Source: Microbacterium sp. Clip185 (GTDB lineage Bacteria > Actinomycetota > Actinomycetes > Actinomycetales > Microbacteriaceae). Taken from it: a stretch of 64,000 bases of DNA. Of this stretch, positions 17,343-26,836 are shown piece by piece. The translations under genes were made by a program, and so were the position numbers. Positions within the stretch are counted from its first letter, which is position 1, and every line of letters begins with the position of its first letter. The notes under the pieces were generated by a model that was not told the origin of the DNA, made no database searches, and saw only the letters and a list, made by a program, of their open reading frames with translations. The DNA lies in NCBI RefSeq assembly GCF_028743715.1, contig NZ_CP117996.1:1860001-1924000 (forward strand), read 5' to 3'.

Positions 17343-18890
17343 TCACCGCCGCGGCGAGTTACGGGATGATCCCAGCGTAGTCGCGGCGATCACCGACGCC
17401 ACCACGACAAGACCCGCACCGATGAGCGACGTGATGCCGACACCGGCGTCGAAGGCGTGCGCGGCCGCATCCCGGAGCGCGGCACCGGTTTCGGGGGCGA
17501 GCCCGTTCGCGGCACTCACCGCGCCCGCCAGGGTCTCACGCGCCGCATCCGCCACGTCCGCAGGAACACCCTGCGGCACGACCAGGTTCGCGCGGTACAG
17601 CGCCGTGAGCAGTCCTCCGAGCAGCGATGTTCCCAGCACCGCACCGACCTCGTACGCGGTCTCGGAGACGGCGCTGGCCGCTCCCGCCTTCGCCGGTGGG
17701 GCGCTGGCGAGCACGAGCTCGTTCGAGACGGTCTCGGCCGCGCCGATCCCGATGCCGAGCACCATGAAGGCCACCACGAGCAGTGCCACCGAGCCCGGGT
17801 CCGTCGACAGCGCGACCATGACGTAGCCGACGAACGAGAACACCAGTGCGACGGGGATGACGACGCGCGGCGAGACGCGCTTCGCGACGGGCACGACCGC
17901 GAGTCCCGAGACGATCATGAGCACCAGACCGGGCACGAGTGCAAGGCCCGCGTTCATGGGCGAGAGACCGACGATGAGCTGCAGATGCTGCGAGACGAAG
18001 TAGATGAACCCGACCAGCGCGAGCACGCTCAACAGGTTGATCAGCAGGGCGCCCGTGAACGCGCCGCGGGCAAAGAGGCGGACATCGAGCATCGGCGTCT
18101 CGGCGCGACGCTGGCGGCGCACGAACAGCACGCCGAACCCGACGCCCGCCACCAACAGGGCGGCGACGAGCGGGCCCGGGCCGTGAGCCGCCGCCTCCTT
18201 GATCGCATAGACGATCGGCACCATGGTCGCCATGGAGAGCACGATGCTCACCGGGTCCACACGGCCGGGGTTCGGGTCGCGACTCTCCGGCACGAGGATC
18301 GGCGCGAGCACGAGCAGCGGGATGAGCACGGGCACCGCCATCAGGAACACCGATCCCCAGGCGAAGTGCTCGAGGAGGAACCCGCCCACGACCGGGCCGA
18401 GAGCCGCGCCGGCGGAGAACATAGCCGCCCAGACGGCGATCGCGAGCCGGCGCTGATTGCGGTCGGTGAAGATGCTGCGAAGCAACGACAGCGTCGACGG
18501 CATGAGCATCGCGCCGAAGACGCCCATGACGGCGCGGGCGGCGATGAGCAGCTCGGCGTTGGGGGCGAAGGCACCGAGCGCCGAGACGGCGGCGAAGCCC
18601 GTGGCGCCGATCAGCAGCATCCGGCGGCGTCCGAAGCGGTCGCCGAGCGTGCCCATCGTCACCAGGGAGCCCGCCAGCACGAGCGGATAGACGTCGATGA
18701 TCCAGAGCTGCTGTGTGCTGGTGGGGCGAAGCTGCAGCGCGATCTCCGGAAGCGCGAAGCTCAGCACGGTGTTGTCGACCGCGACCAGCAGCACGGGAAG
18801 CATGAGGACGACGAGCGCCGCCCAGCCGCGCCATCCGACGCGGCGCCCCGCGGCCTCGGCGATGGCGATGTCTTGAGTCAGTGTGTTCAT
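17343..18890 (-). CDS. DHA2-family (14-TM) MFS drug exporter
   Basis: A 515-residue proton-driven exporter of the DHA2 group with about fourteen membrane segments. TM1 carries the acidic residue of the family in LLVAVDNTVLSFALP, motif A is GTLGDRFGRRR at about residue 82, and motif C is GAALGPVVGGFL at about residue 162. Such proteins remove cationic or hydrophobic antimicrobial compounds. A TetR-family gene is divergent, with a dyad operator in the 68-base gap, so expression is expected to be induced by a substrate of the pump. Confidence 0.9.
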   Translation of the reverse strand: MNTLTQDIAIAEAAGRRVGWRGWAALVVLMLPVLLVAVDNTVLSFALPEIALQLRPTSTQQLWIIDVYPLVLAGSLVTMGTLGDRFGRRRMLLIGATGFAAVSALGAFAPNAELLIAARAVMGVFGAMLMPSTLSLLRSIFTDRNQRRLAIAVWAAMFSAGAALGPVVGGFLLEHFAWGSVFLMAVPVLIPLLVLAPILVPESRDPNPGRVDPVSIVLSMATMVPIVYAIKEAAAHGPGPLVAALLVAGVGFGVLFVRRQRRAETPMLDVRLFARGAFTGALLINLLSVLALVGFIYFVSQHLQLIVGLSPMNAGLALVPGLVLMIVSGLAVVPVAKRVSPRVVIPVALVFSFVGYVMVALSTDPGSVALLVVAFMVLGIGIGAAETVSNELVLASAPPAKAGAASAVSETAYEVGAVLGTSLLGGLLTALYRANLVVPQGVPADVADAARETLAGAVSAANGLAPETGAALRDAAAHAFDAGVGITSLIGAGLVVVASVIAATTLGSSRNSPRR

Positions 18891-18896
18891 GTGTTT

Positions 18897-18918
18897 CTAT
18901 ACCGTCCGGCTGGTATAG
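18897..18918. promoter_or_regulatory. TetR-type operator
   Basis: A 22-base dyad with arms CTATACC and GGTATAG around a CCGG core; 18 of 22 positions are symmetric. It stands directly before the exporter start codon and contains the TATAGT that could be the -10 of the divergent tetR gene. Confidence 0.7.
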
Positions 18919-18958
18919 TAACAGAGATGAAGCGTCCTCCGTCAGTACGATCGACACC

Positions 18959-19504
18959 ATGAGTCGACCCCCGCGCGCCCGCGAGCTGGTGCTCGACGCC
19001 TTCGAGAATCTTCTCGTCGCGGAGGGCGAACGCGCGGCGACGATGGATGCGACGGCCAGGGCCGCCGGCGTCTCCAAGGGCGGGCTGCTCTACCACTTCG
19101 GTTCGAAGGACGCCCTCGAGGCGGGCTTGCTCGAGCGTCTCCGCCTCCTCGTCGACGAGGACCTCGAACGCATGCTCACCTCCGCCGAGGGGCCCGTGGC
19201 CTACTTCGTGCGCACCTCCGCCATGAGTGACGACGAGCTCGATCGGGCCTTCGTCGCCGTTTCCCGGCTTGCCCAGGGCGGGCACGCCGCCGCGGGCGCC
19301 GCGCTGCGCGCCATCCGCGACCGCTGGGCCGACGCGTTGCGGGCGCACGTGGCGAGCGAGGCCGCGCTGGATCTCGTGATGCTCGTGAGCGACGGCCTGT
19401 ACTTCAACAACGCCCTCGGGGGCGATGGTGTGGCCGGCCCCACCCCGACAGGTGCCGCCATGGACGCCCTGCTCGAGATCGTCACCCGCGCCGCGCGCGG
19501 CTGA
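18959..19504 (+). CDS. TetR-family transcriptional repressor
   Basis: A 181-residue TetR protein. The N-terminal helix-turn-helix reads ATMDATARAAGVSKGGLLYHF at about residues 23-43, followed by the usual GSKDAL turn; the C-terminal ligand domain is all-helical. The ATG at 18959 is chosen because the sequence from there is family-like, while the upstream in-frame extension would read back through the operator. It probably represses the divergent DHA2 exporter and itself through the dyad at 18897-18918. Downstream lies a repeat-rich intergenic region shared with the convergent serA. Confidence 0.88.
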   Translation: MSRPPRARELVLDAFENLLVAEGERAATMDATARAAGVSKGGLLYHFGSKDALEAGLLERLRLLVDEDLERMLTSAEGPVAYFVRTSAMSDDELDRAFVAVSRLAQGGHAAAGAALRAIRDRWADALRAHVASEAALDLVMLVSDGLYFNNALGGDGVAGPTPTGAAMDALLEIVTRAARG

Positions 19505-19520
19505 CCCGTCGACCCGCCGC

Positions 19521-19560
19521 CGTTTCGACTCGGCGCTGCGCCCTCCCTCAACGACCGGTG
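19521..19560. repeat. REP-like dispersed intergenic repeat, copy 1
   Basis: Starts CGTTTCGACTCGGCGCTGCG and ends CTCAACGACCGGTG. It matches the element at 26273-26307 apart from a short insertion and a few changes. The element lies between the convergent tetR and serA genes. Confidence 0.6.
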
Positions 19561-19568
19561 TCGCCTTC

Positions 19569-19644
19569 GCCGAGTGAGCACCCAATCGCCGAGTGAGCAC
19601 CCAATTGGATACTCGCTCGATGAACGGATGCTCGCTCGGCAGGA
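19569..19644. repeat. Four-copy 19-bp-period repeat, two direct and two inverted units
   Basis: Units begin at 19569, 19588, 19607 and 19626, exactly 19 bases apart. The first two read GCCGAGTGAGCACC; the last two read GGATACTCGCTCGA and GGATGCTCGCTCGG, the reverse complement with few changes. The dyad centre is CCAATTGG. It sits between the convergent tetR and serA genes and encodes nothing apparent. Confidence 0.8.
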
Positions 19645-19671
19645 CTGACCGGACGCCGCGGGAGAAGCGCC

Positions 19672-21276
19672 TCAGGACTCGGTGATCTCGATCTGCCGGA
19701 ACAGGTCGGCCTGGATGGCGGAGCCGACCTCGGCGAGCAGCTCGTCGGGAACGGGCGAGTCGACCGTCAGCACCGAGAGGGCCTGTCCCCCGGCGGCACG
19801 GCGCGCGATCTGCATGCCCGCGATGTTGATGCCGGCCTCGCCGAAGCGCTGACCGTAGACGGCGACGATTCCGGGGCGGTCGGTGTACTGCATCACGATG
19901 TGGTGCTTCTCGATCGGCAGCTCGAGGGCGTGGCCGTTGATGGCGACGATCTTCTCGATCTGCTTCGTGCCGGTGAGCGTGCCCGACACCGAGAGCTGCG
20001 AGCCGTCGGACAGGGCGCCCGCGACGGTGATGACGTTGCGGTACTCCTCGCTCACGCCGTCGACGATGAGCCGTACCTCGATGCCGCGCTGGTCGGCCAG
20101 AAGCGGCGCGTTCACGTAGGACACCGACTCGCTGACGATGTTCGTGAACACGCCCTTGAGGGCCGCCAGCTTCAGCACGCTGACGTCGTAGTCCTTGAGC
20201 TCGCCGTGCACCTCGACGTCGATGCTCGTGACGGGCGAGACGGCCAGGGCGGAGAAGATCTGGCCGAGCTTCTCGACGAGTGCGATACCCGGCCGGACGT
20301 AGGGATCGATGACGCCGCCGGCGACGTTGACCGCATCCGGAACGAGCTCGCCCGACAGAGCCAGACGAACGGACTTCGCCACCGAAACACCGGCCTTCTC
20401 CTGAGCCTCGTCGGTTGACGCGCCGAGGTGCGGGGTCACGACCACGTTCGGCAGCGACAGCAAGCGTGCAGCATCGCTGTCGGCCGCAGGCGGCTCGCTC
20501 GAGAACACGTCGAGACCCGCGCCGGCGATCTCGCCCGAGATCAGGGCGTCGGCGAGAGCCGCCTCGTCGATCAGCCCGCCGCGAGCGACGTTCACCACGA
20601 AGGCGGTCGGCTTCATGCGGCGCAACTGCTCGGTGCTGATCATGCCGGTGGTCTCGGGCGTCTTCGGCATGTGGATGGTGATGAAGTCGCTCTGCTCGAG
20701 CAGTTCGTCGAGAGTGAGGAGCTCGACGCCCAGCTGCTGGGCACGGGCGCTCGTGACATAGGGGTCGTAGGCGACGACGCGCATGTCGAAGGCCTGCAGG
20801 CGCGCGGCGATCAGCGCGCCGATGCGGCCGAGGCCGATGATGCCCACCGTCTTCTCGAACAGCTCGGTGCCTGTGAACGAGCTGCGCTTCCAGGCGCCGG
20901 AAGAGAGGGATGCGTGCGCGGCCGGGATGCGGCGCGCGAGGCTCAGGATGTGGCCGACCGTGAGCTCCGCCGCGGAGATGATGTTCGAGGTCGGTGCATT
21001 GACGACCATGACGCCCGCGGTGGTGGCGGCCTTGATGTCGACGTTGTCGAGCCCGACGCCGGCGCGGGCGATGACCTTCAATGCGGGTGCGGCGGCGATG
21101 GCCTCCGCATCCATCCGCGTCGCCGAACGCACGAGCACGGCGTGCGCGTCCGCAAGGGCGGGCAGCAGCGCGGCGCGGTCTGCGCCGTCGACGTGACGCA
21201 CGTCGAAATCGGGCCCGAGGGCGTCGATCGTGGCGGGAGAGAGCTCTTCAGCGATGAGGACGACGGGCTTGGTCAC
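19672..21276 (-). CDS. serA: D-3-phosphoglycerate dehydrogenase
   Basis: Oxidises 3-phosphoglycerate with NAD+, the committed step of serine synthesis. The 534-residue length and three-part layout are those of the long type 1 enzyme: catalytic and NAD domains (GLGRIGALIAARL for NAD; NVARGGLIDE and VTPHLGAST carry the catalytic Arg and His), an intervening domain after about residue 320, and a C-terminal ACT domain (YTDRPGIVAVYG ... GINIAGMQIAR) that binds serine for feedback inhibition. The GTG at 21276 is preferred because AAAGGAC lies just upstream; the longer frame adds residues without family character. Confidence 0.94.
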   Translation of the reverse strand: MTKPVVLIAEELSPATIDALGPDFDVRHVDGADRAALLPALADAHAVLVRSATRMDAEAIAAAPALKVIARAGVGLDNVDIKAATTAGVMVVNAPTSNIISAAELTVGHILSLARRIPAAHASLSSGAWKRSSFTGTELFEKTVGIIGLGRIGALIAARLQAFDMRVVAYDPYVTSARAQQLGVELLTLDELLEQSDFITIHMPKTPETTGMISTEQLRRMKPTAFVVNVARGGLIDEAALADALISGEIAGAGLDVFSSEPPAADSDAARLLSLPNVVVTPHLGASTDEAQEKAGVSVAKSVRLALSGELVPDAVNVAGGVIDPYVRPGIALVEKLGQIFSALAVSPVTSIDVEVHGELKDYDVSVLKLAALKGVFTNIVSESVSYVNAPLLADQRGIEVRLIVDGVSEEYRNVITVAGALSDGSQLSVSGTLTGTKQIEKIVAINGHALELPIEKHHIVMQYTDRPGIVAVYGQRFGEAGINIAGMQIARRAAGGQALSVLTVDSPVPDELLAEVGSAIQADLFRQIEITES

Positions 21277-21432
21277 AGCGGATGTCCTTTGACACATGCG
21301 GGACCGCGTGCAGAGCACGACGGCGCGAGGCGGGTGGAAGCGCGTCGCGGGCTGGCCGGCCGCGCACTTGTCAGCCTACTGCCCCGACCCCAGTGGCCCC
21401 GACCGTGTGACGGGACGTTGGGCCTTCGGATC

Positions 21433-21777
21433 TCAGGCGTTGTAGAGCGAGGGGGTGACCGACGCGTAGGCGAAGATGTCGAGCCAGAAGACGGCGACCA
21501 GGCACAGGCCGAGCAGGAGCAGGAGCGCGAAGGGCCCCGCCTTGCGCCGCCAGCCGAGTGCAAAGCAGCCCGCGAACACGACGATCGGGAACAGCACGGG
21601 CAGCAACAGCACGAACCAGCCGTAACCCGTCAGACCCGCGTCTCCCCCGGCCTGCTGCAGCAGGAATCCGAGCGCCGTCCACAGCGCGAACGCGAAGAAG
21701 AGCGCGGCGAAGCCGGCGATCGTGACGATGAGCCAGACCGGCAGCGCGACGCGGCGCGCAGGCGTCGTGGCACTCAT
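21433..21777 (-). CDS. Small membrane protein
   Basis: A 114-residue protein I do not recognise, with three hydrophobic segments (LPVWLIVTIAGFAALFFAFA, WFVLLLPVLFPIVVFAGCFA and FALLLLLGLCLVAVFWLDIF) and little else. The ATG at 21777 overlaps the stop of the upstream membrane-protein gene as ATGA, so the two are translationally coupled and probably function together. The 156-base gap towards serA shows no clear promoter or terminator. Confidence 0.7.
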   Translation of the reverse strand: MSATTPARRVALPVWLIVTIAGFAALFFAFALWTALGFLLQQAGGDAGLTGYGWFVLLLPVLFPIVVFAGCFALGWRRKAGPFALLLLLGLCLVAVFWLDIFAYASVTPSLYNA

Positions 21778-22253
21778 GAGCCCACTCCCGTCATGAGGAA
21801 CGGCCACGGAAGCAGCACGACGGCGCCCACGACCAAGGCGATGATCCGCAGCCAGATCGGCCGGGAGCGGGTCAGCACGAGCGCGGTGGCGAACCAGACG
21901 GCGGGAGCGGCGATGGCCAGGATCCAGGCGGCGATGTGCGCCGCGGGGTTGATGAACAGCTGCGCGACGAACTGCAGGCGCGATCCGCCGATGAACCACC
22001 CGACGGCGAGCAGCAGGTAGATCCCGCCGAACACGCCGAGCGTGACGAGCGCGACGTTGCTCATCGGCGCCGGCTCGGCGTCGTCGGCGACGGATGCGGG
22101 TGCCGCATCCGTCTGGACGCTCGGCCGGCTCGCGGGAGCCGCTTTCGGCTCTGGCTGCGAGGGGGATGCGGCCCGTCGAGGCGCCGCCTGTGGGGCGAGC
22201 GTCGGGTCGTCGTCACCGTCCCAGCTGAGTGCGTCGTCGTCGCGCGAAACCAT
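21774..22253 (-). CDS. Membrane protein with disordered N-terminus
   Basis: A 159-residue protein of unknown function. The first 62 residues are acidic and then Pro/Ala/Ser-rich, likely disordered and cytoplasmic. Three membrane segments follow (ALVTLGVFGGIYLLLAVGWF, an amphipathic middle segment, and IIALVVGAVVLLPWPFLM). The N-terminal composition resembles the linker of DNA polymerase III tau, which may cause misnaming, but there is no polymerase or ATPase domain. The start is fixed by TAGGGT six bases before the ATG. It is coupled by ATGA overlap to the next small membrane protein. Confidence 0.7.
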   Translation of the reverse strand: MVSRDDDALSWDGDDDPTLAPQAAPRRAASPSQPEPKAAPASRPSVQTDAAPASVADDAEPAPMSNVALVTLGVFGGIYLLLAVGWFIGGSRLQFVAQLFINPAAHIAAWILAIAAPAVWFATALVLTRSRPIWLRIIALVVGAVVLLPWPFLMTGVGS

Positions 22254-22259
22254 GCCTCG

Positions 22260-22265
22260 ACCCTA
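22260..22265 (-). promoter_or_regulatory. Predicted leaderless -10 element (TAGGGT)
   Basis: TAGGGT on the minus strand ends six bases before the ATG at 22253. Confidence 0.45.
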
Positions 22266-22282
22266 CCTCCTGGCACGGCGAA

Positions 22283-22311
22283 GGCCCCGGGATCACGAGG
22301 ATCCCGGGGCC
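22283..22311 (-). terminator. Terminator hairpin downstream of adhE
   Basis: Perfect 11-base arms (GGCCCCGGGAT and ATCCCGGGGCC) around a seven-base loop, 20 bases after the adhE stop. The T-run is weak. Confidence 0.7.
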
Positions 22312-22330
22312 CGGACGCCCAGAAGGGGAT

Positions 22331-25021
22331 TCAGGCGTCCTGCGTCGGACGGGCGGGCTCAGTCGCCGCATCCGCCGCAGCTTCGGCGTGCGCACGAGCG
22401 GCGCGCACTTCGTCGAACGAGGTGCCGTAGTAGGCGGCCTCCATGAGGGTGCGCATGTCCGCAAGCAGCGGCAGACGCGGGTTGGCCGGAGCGCACTGGT
22501 CGCCGTAGGCGGCCATGGCGAGCTCGTCGAGGCGCCCGATGAAGTCGCCCTCGGCGACGCCCTGCGCCTGGAACGAGCGCTCGATGCCGACGGCGTCGCG
22601 CAGCTTCTCGACCGCGCGGGCGTAGCTCTCGACGCCCTGCTCCGGGGTGTCCGCCTTGAGGCCCAGGTGCTTGGCGATCTCCTGGTAGCGCTCCGGCGCG
22701 ATGTAGCGCTCGTACTTGGGCCAGCTCGTGACCTTGCTGGGCACGCGTCCGTTGTAGCGGATCGCGTGCGGCAGGTAGATCGCGTTGGTGCGGCCGTGCA
22801 CGAGGTGGAACTTCGAGCCGGTCACGTGCGCCATGGCGTGCACGATCCCGAGGAACGCGTTGCCGAACGCCATGCCGGCGATGGATGCGGCGTTGTGCAT
22901 CTTCTCGCGGGCCAGCAGGTCGGCGGCGTCCTTGGAGCCGGCGGGCGCCTGGGTGGAGCGCACGATGTTCTCGAAGATCAGCTTGATCGCATGCAGCGCC
23001 AGACCGTCGGTGTAGTCGTTCGCGTACACCGACACGTACGCCTCGGTCGCGTGGGTCAAGGCATCGAAGCCCGCATCCGCCACGAGGAAGGCCGGCAGCG
23101 CCGCGGTCAGTGTCGGGTCGATGATGGCGACCGACGGGGTGAGCGCGTAGTCGGCGAGCGGGTACTTCATGCCCGTGGTCTCGTCGGTGATCACCGCGAA
23201 CGGCGTCATCTCGCTTCCGGTTCCCGAGGTCGTCGGAACGCAGACGAGCTTCGCCTTGGCACCGAGGTCGGGGAACTTGAACGCGCGCTTGCGCACATCG
23301 AAGAACTTCTCGCGCATGTCGGAGAACTGCACGTCGGGGTTCTCGTAGAGCAGCCACATGACCTTCGCCGCGTCCATGGGCGAGCCGCCGCCGAGCGCGA
23401 TGATGGTGTCGGGCTGGAACTCGCGCATCTGCGCGGCTCCCGCCTGCACGCTCGCCACGGTGGGCTCGGGCAGCACCCGGTCGATGATCTGCAGGTGCAC
23501 GGGCGTCGGGCGTCGGTGCAGGATGTCGACGACCCGATCGACGAAGCCCATCTTGGTCATCGTGGCGTCGGTGACGATCGTGACGCGGTCGACGTGCTTC
23601 ATGTCGATCAGGTAGCGCAGCGCGTTCGGCTCGAAGTAGGTCTTCGCCGGGATCTTGAACCACTGCAGGTTGTTGTTGCGCCGACCGACGCGCTTGATGT
23701 TCAACAGATTCACCGCCGAGACGTTGTTCGAGACCGAGTTGTGACCGTAGGAGCCGCAGCCGAGGGTCAGCGACGGCATGAACGCGTTGTAGATGTCGCC
23801 GATGCCGCCGAGGGCCGACGGGGCGTTCTCGATGATGCGCACGGCCTTCACGCGGTCGGCGAAGTCGGCGATCACCGCCGGATCGTTGCTGTGGATCGCG
23901 CCGGAGTGGCCGAGGCCGTCGAAGGCGACCATCTGCTCCGCGAGGTCGATGCCCTCCTGCGGGTTGCGGGCGTGGAGCACGGCGAGCACGGGCGCGAGCT
24001 TCTCGCGCGTCAGGGGCTCGTGCGGCCCGACGCCGGAGACCTCGGCGAGGATGATCGACGTGTCCGCGGGAACCTCGAAGCCGGCCTGCTGGGCGATCCA
24101 CACGGGCGACTGTCCGACGACGGATGCGTTGAGCTTCGCGTCCGCGCAGTTGGCGCTGTCGGCGGCCACACCGAAGATGAACTCCTCGAGCAGGCGCTTC
24201 TCGGCAGGCGTCGCCATGTAGGCGTGCAGGCGCGCGAACTCCGCGAGTGCTTCCTTCGCGATCGGAGCGTCGAGGATGACGGCCTGCTCCGAGGCGCAGA
24301 CCATGCCGTTGTCGAACGACTTCGAGATCACGATGTCGTTGACCGCGCGACCGACCTTCGCCGTGCGCTCGATGAAGGCGGGCACGTTGCCCGCGCCGAC
24401 GCCGAGGGCCGGCTTGCCGCAGGAGTACGCCGCGCGCACCATGGCGTTGCCGCCGGTGGCGAGGATGAGCGCGACGCCCGGGTGGTTCATGAGCTCGCCC
24501 GAGGCCTCCATCGACGGCTCCTCGATCCACTGGATGCAGTCGGCGGGCGCGCCGGCGGCGATGGCCGCATCGCGCACGACCGTCGCAGCGGCCACGGACG
24601 AGCGCTGAGCCGACGGGTGGAAGCCGAACACGATGGGGTTGCGGGTCTTCAGCGCGATGAGCGACTTGAAGATCGTGGTGGACGTCGGGTTCGTGACCGG
24701 AGTCAGGGCGCACACGACGCCGACCGGGTCGGCGATCTCGGTGATGCCGGTCAGCTCATCGGTCGAGATCACCCCGACCGTGCGCTGGTTGATGATCGAG
24801 TTCGTGACGTGTTCGCACGCGAACATGTTCTTCACGGCTTTGTCCTCGAAGGTGCCTCGGCGCGTCTCTTCGACGGCGAGCACGGCGAGGTCGGCGTGGT
24901 GGCTGAGGGCAGCGACCGACGCCTTGCGGACGATCTGGTCGATCTGCTCCTGGGTGAAGGATGCGTACGCGGCCAGAGCTTCTTGGGCCCGGTCGACGAG
25001 GGCATCGATGACGACAGACAT
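22331..25021 (-). CDS. adhE: Bifunctional acetaldehyde-CoA/alcohol dehydrogenase
   Basis: Reduces acetyl-CoA to acetaldehyde and then ethanol, reoxidising two NADH; the family forms helical filaments (spirosomes). The 896-residue protein is full length. The N-terminal aldehyde dehydrogenase half (to about residue 440) has the catalytic cysteine in DNGMVCASEQAVI. The C-terminal iron-type alcohol dehydrogenase half has ALGGGSPMDAAKVMW and the metal-binding histidines in FLGIVHAMAHVTGSKFH and LVHGRTNA. The ATG at 25021 follows GGGAG; a further upstream ATG adds nine residues. A palindrome 59 bases ahead may be an operator. It implies a fermentative capacity. Confidence 0.95.
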   Translation of the reverse strand: MSVVIDALVDRAQEALAAYASFTQEQIDQIVRKASVAALSHHADLAVLAVEETRRGTFEDKAVKNMFACEHVTNSIINQRTVGVISTDELTGITEIADPVGVVCALTPVTNPTSTTIFKSLIALKTRNPIVFGFHPSAQRSSVAAATVVRDAAIAAGAPADCIQWIEEPSMEASGELMNHPGVALILATGGNAMVRAAYSCGKPALGVGAGNVPAFIERTAKVGRAVNDIVISKSFDNGMVCASEQAVILDAPIAKEALAEFARLHAYMATPAEKRLLEEFIFGVAADSANCADAKLNASVVGQSPVWIAQQAGFEVPADTSIILAEVSGVGPHEPLTREKLAPVLAVLHARNPQEGIDLAEQMVAFDGLGHSGAIHSNDPAVIADFADRVKAVRIIENAPSALGGIGDIYNAFMPSLTLGCGSYGHNSVSNNVSAVNLLNIKRVGRRNNNLQWFKIPAKTYFEPNALRYLIDMKHVDRVTIVTDATMTKMGFVDRVVDILHRRPTPVHLQIIDRVLPEPTVASVQAGAAQMREFQPDTIIALGGGSPMDAAKVMWLLYENPDVQFSDMREKFFDVRKRAFKFPDLGAKAKLVCVPTTSGTGSEMTPFAVITDETTGMKYPLADYALTPSVAIIDPTLTAALPAFLVADAGFDALTHATEAYVSVYANDYTDGLALHAIKLIFENIVRSTQAPAGSKDAADLLAREKMHNAASIAGMAFGNAFLGIVHAMAHVTGSKFHLVHGRTNAIYLPHAIRYNGRVPSKVTSWPKYERYIAPERYQEIAKHLGLKADTPEQGVESYARAVEKLRDAVGIERSFQAQGVAEGDFIGRLDELAMAAYGDQCAPANPRLPLLADMRTLMEAAYYGTSFDEVRAARAHAEAAADAATEPARPTQDA

Positions 25022-25079
25022 CGGAACACTCCCACTCTGCGCGGTCATTCGCCGCGCGTCATGGGACCAGGTTATGAAT

Positions 25080-25090
25080 TGGTCAGACCA
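25080..25090. promoter_or_regulatory. Candidate GntR-type operator upstream of adhE
   Basis: TGGTCAGACCA is a perfect palindrome around one central base, the form bound by FadR/PdhR/LldR-type regulators. It is 59 bases before the adhE start. No GntR gene is adjacent. Confidence 0.5.
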
Positions 25091-25121
25091 CTACCCAGGG
25101 CCCAAGGTCCCACGGAAAAGA

Positions 25122-25161
25122 CCCGGCCACCGCATCCTGTGTTCGGGATGCGGTGGCCGGG
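25122..25161 (-). terminator. Rho-independent terminator of the ilv operon (after ilvC)
   Basis: Sixteen-base perfect arms (CCCGGCCACCGCATCC and its complement) around an eight-base loop, followed on the minus strand by TCTTTTCC. It lies about 50 bases past the ilvC stop. Confidence 0.85.
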
Positions 25162-25212
25162 CCAGGTCCGCCGCGTGGTGCGCGGCGAGGTGTTCAGGCG
25201 CTCAGGCGCGGA

Positions 25213-26325
<1,113 letters not shown>

Positions 26326-26835
26326 TTATCCGCGCAGGACGCGCTCGGTGATGCTCTTGCCGCCGCGACCGATCGCGAGCAGCCCGGACTGCGCCATCTC
26401 CTTGACGCCGAAGGGCTCGAGGGCGCGGAGGAAAGCGTCCACCTTGCCCTTGTCGCCGGTGATCTCGACCACGAGCGCGTCCGGCGCGTAGTCGACGACC
26501 GAGCCGCGGAACAGGTTTACGACCTCGAGCACGTTGGAGCGGCTCGCGTTGTCGGCGCGCACCTTTACCAGCACGTGCTGGCGCTGGACGGAGGCGGCCG
26601 CATCCAGCTCGACGATCTTGATGACGTTGATCAGCTTGTTGAGCTGCTTGGTCACCTGCTCGAGCGGGAGCTGGTCGACGTCGACGACGACCGTGATGCG
26701 GGACAGGCCCGGCACCTCGGTCACGCCCACGGCGAGCGACTCGATGTTGAAGCCGCGGCGGGCGAACAGGCCCGCCACGCGGGTCAGCAGACCCGGCTTG
26801 TCCTCGACGAGGAGGCTCAGCACGTGTGAAGTCAT
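26326..26835 (-). CDS. ilvN: Acetolactate synthase small (regulatory) subunit
   Basis: Regulatory partner of IlvB; it binds valine and confers feedback control. The 169-residue protein starts with the ACT domain (HVLSLLVEDKPGLLTRVAGLF ... RGFNIESLAVG) and has a second ACT-like half (HVLVKVRADNASRSNVLEVV). Length and architecture are standard. It begins one base after the ilvB stop, so the two subunits are almost certainly translated in a fixed ratio from one mRNA. The region after its stop holds the repeat-derived hairpin ahead of ilvC. Confidence 0.95.
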   Translation of the reverse strand: MTSHVLSLLVEDKPGLLTRVAGLFARRGFNIESLAVGVTEVPGLSRITVVVDVDQLPLEQVTKQLNKLINVIKIVELDAAASVQRQHVLVKVRADNASRSNVLEVVNLFRGSVVDYAPDALVVEITGDKGKVDAFLRALEPFGVKEMAQSGLLAIGRGGKSITERVLRG

Positions 26836-26836
26836 G

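Noticed and set aside
16135..18962. Long plus-strand frames opposite leuB and the DHA2 exporter
   Set aside because: Asp/Arg/His-rich antisense frames without ribosome binding sites or family features.
19569..19644. CRISPR array
   Set aside because: Units are 19 bases with almost no spacer, two are inverted, and no cas genes are present.
21774..22253. DNA polymerase III subunit gamma/tau
   Set aside because: Only the Pro/Ala-rich N-terminus is reminiscent of a tau linker; the rest is three membrane helices without a clamp-loader domain.
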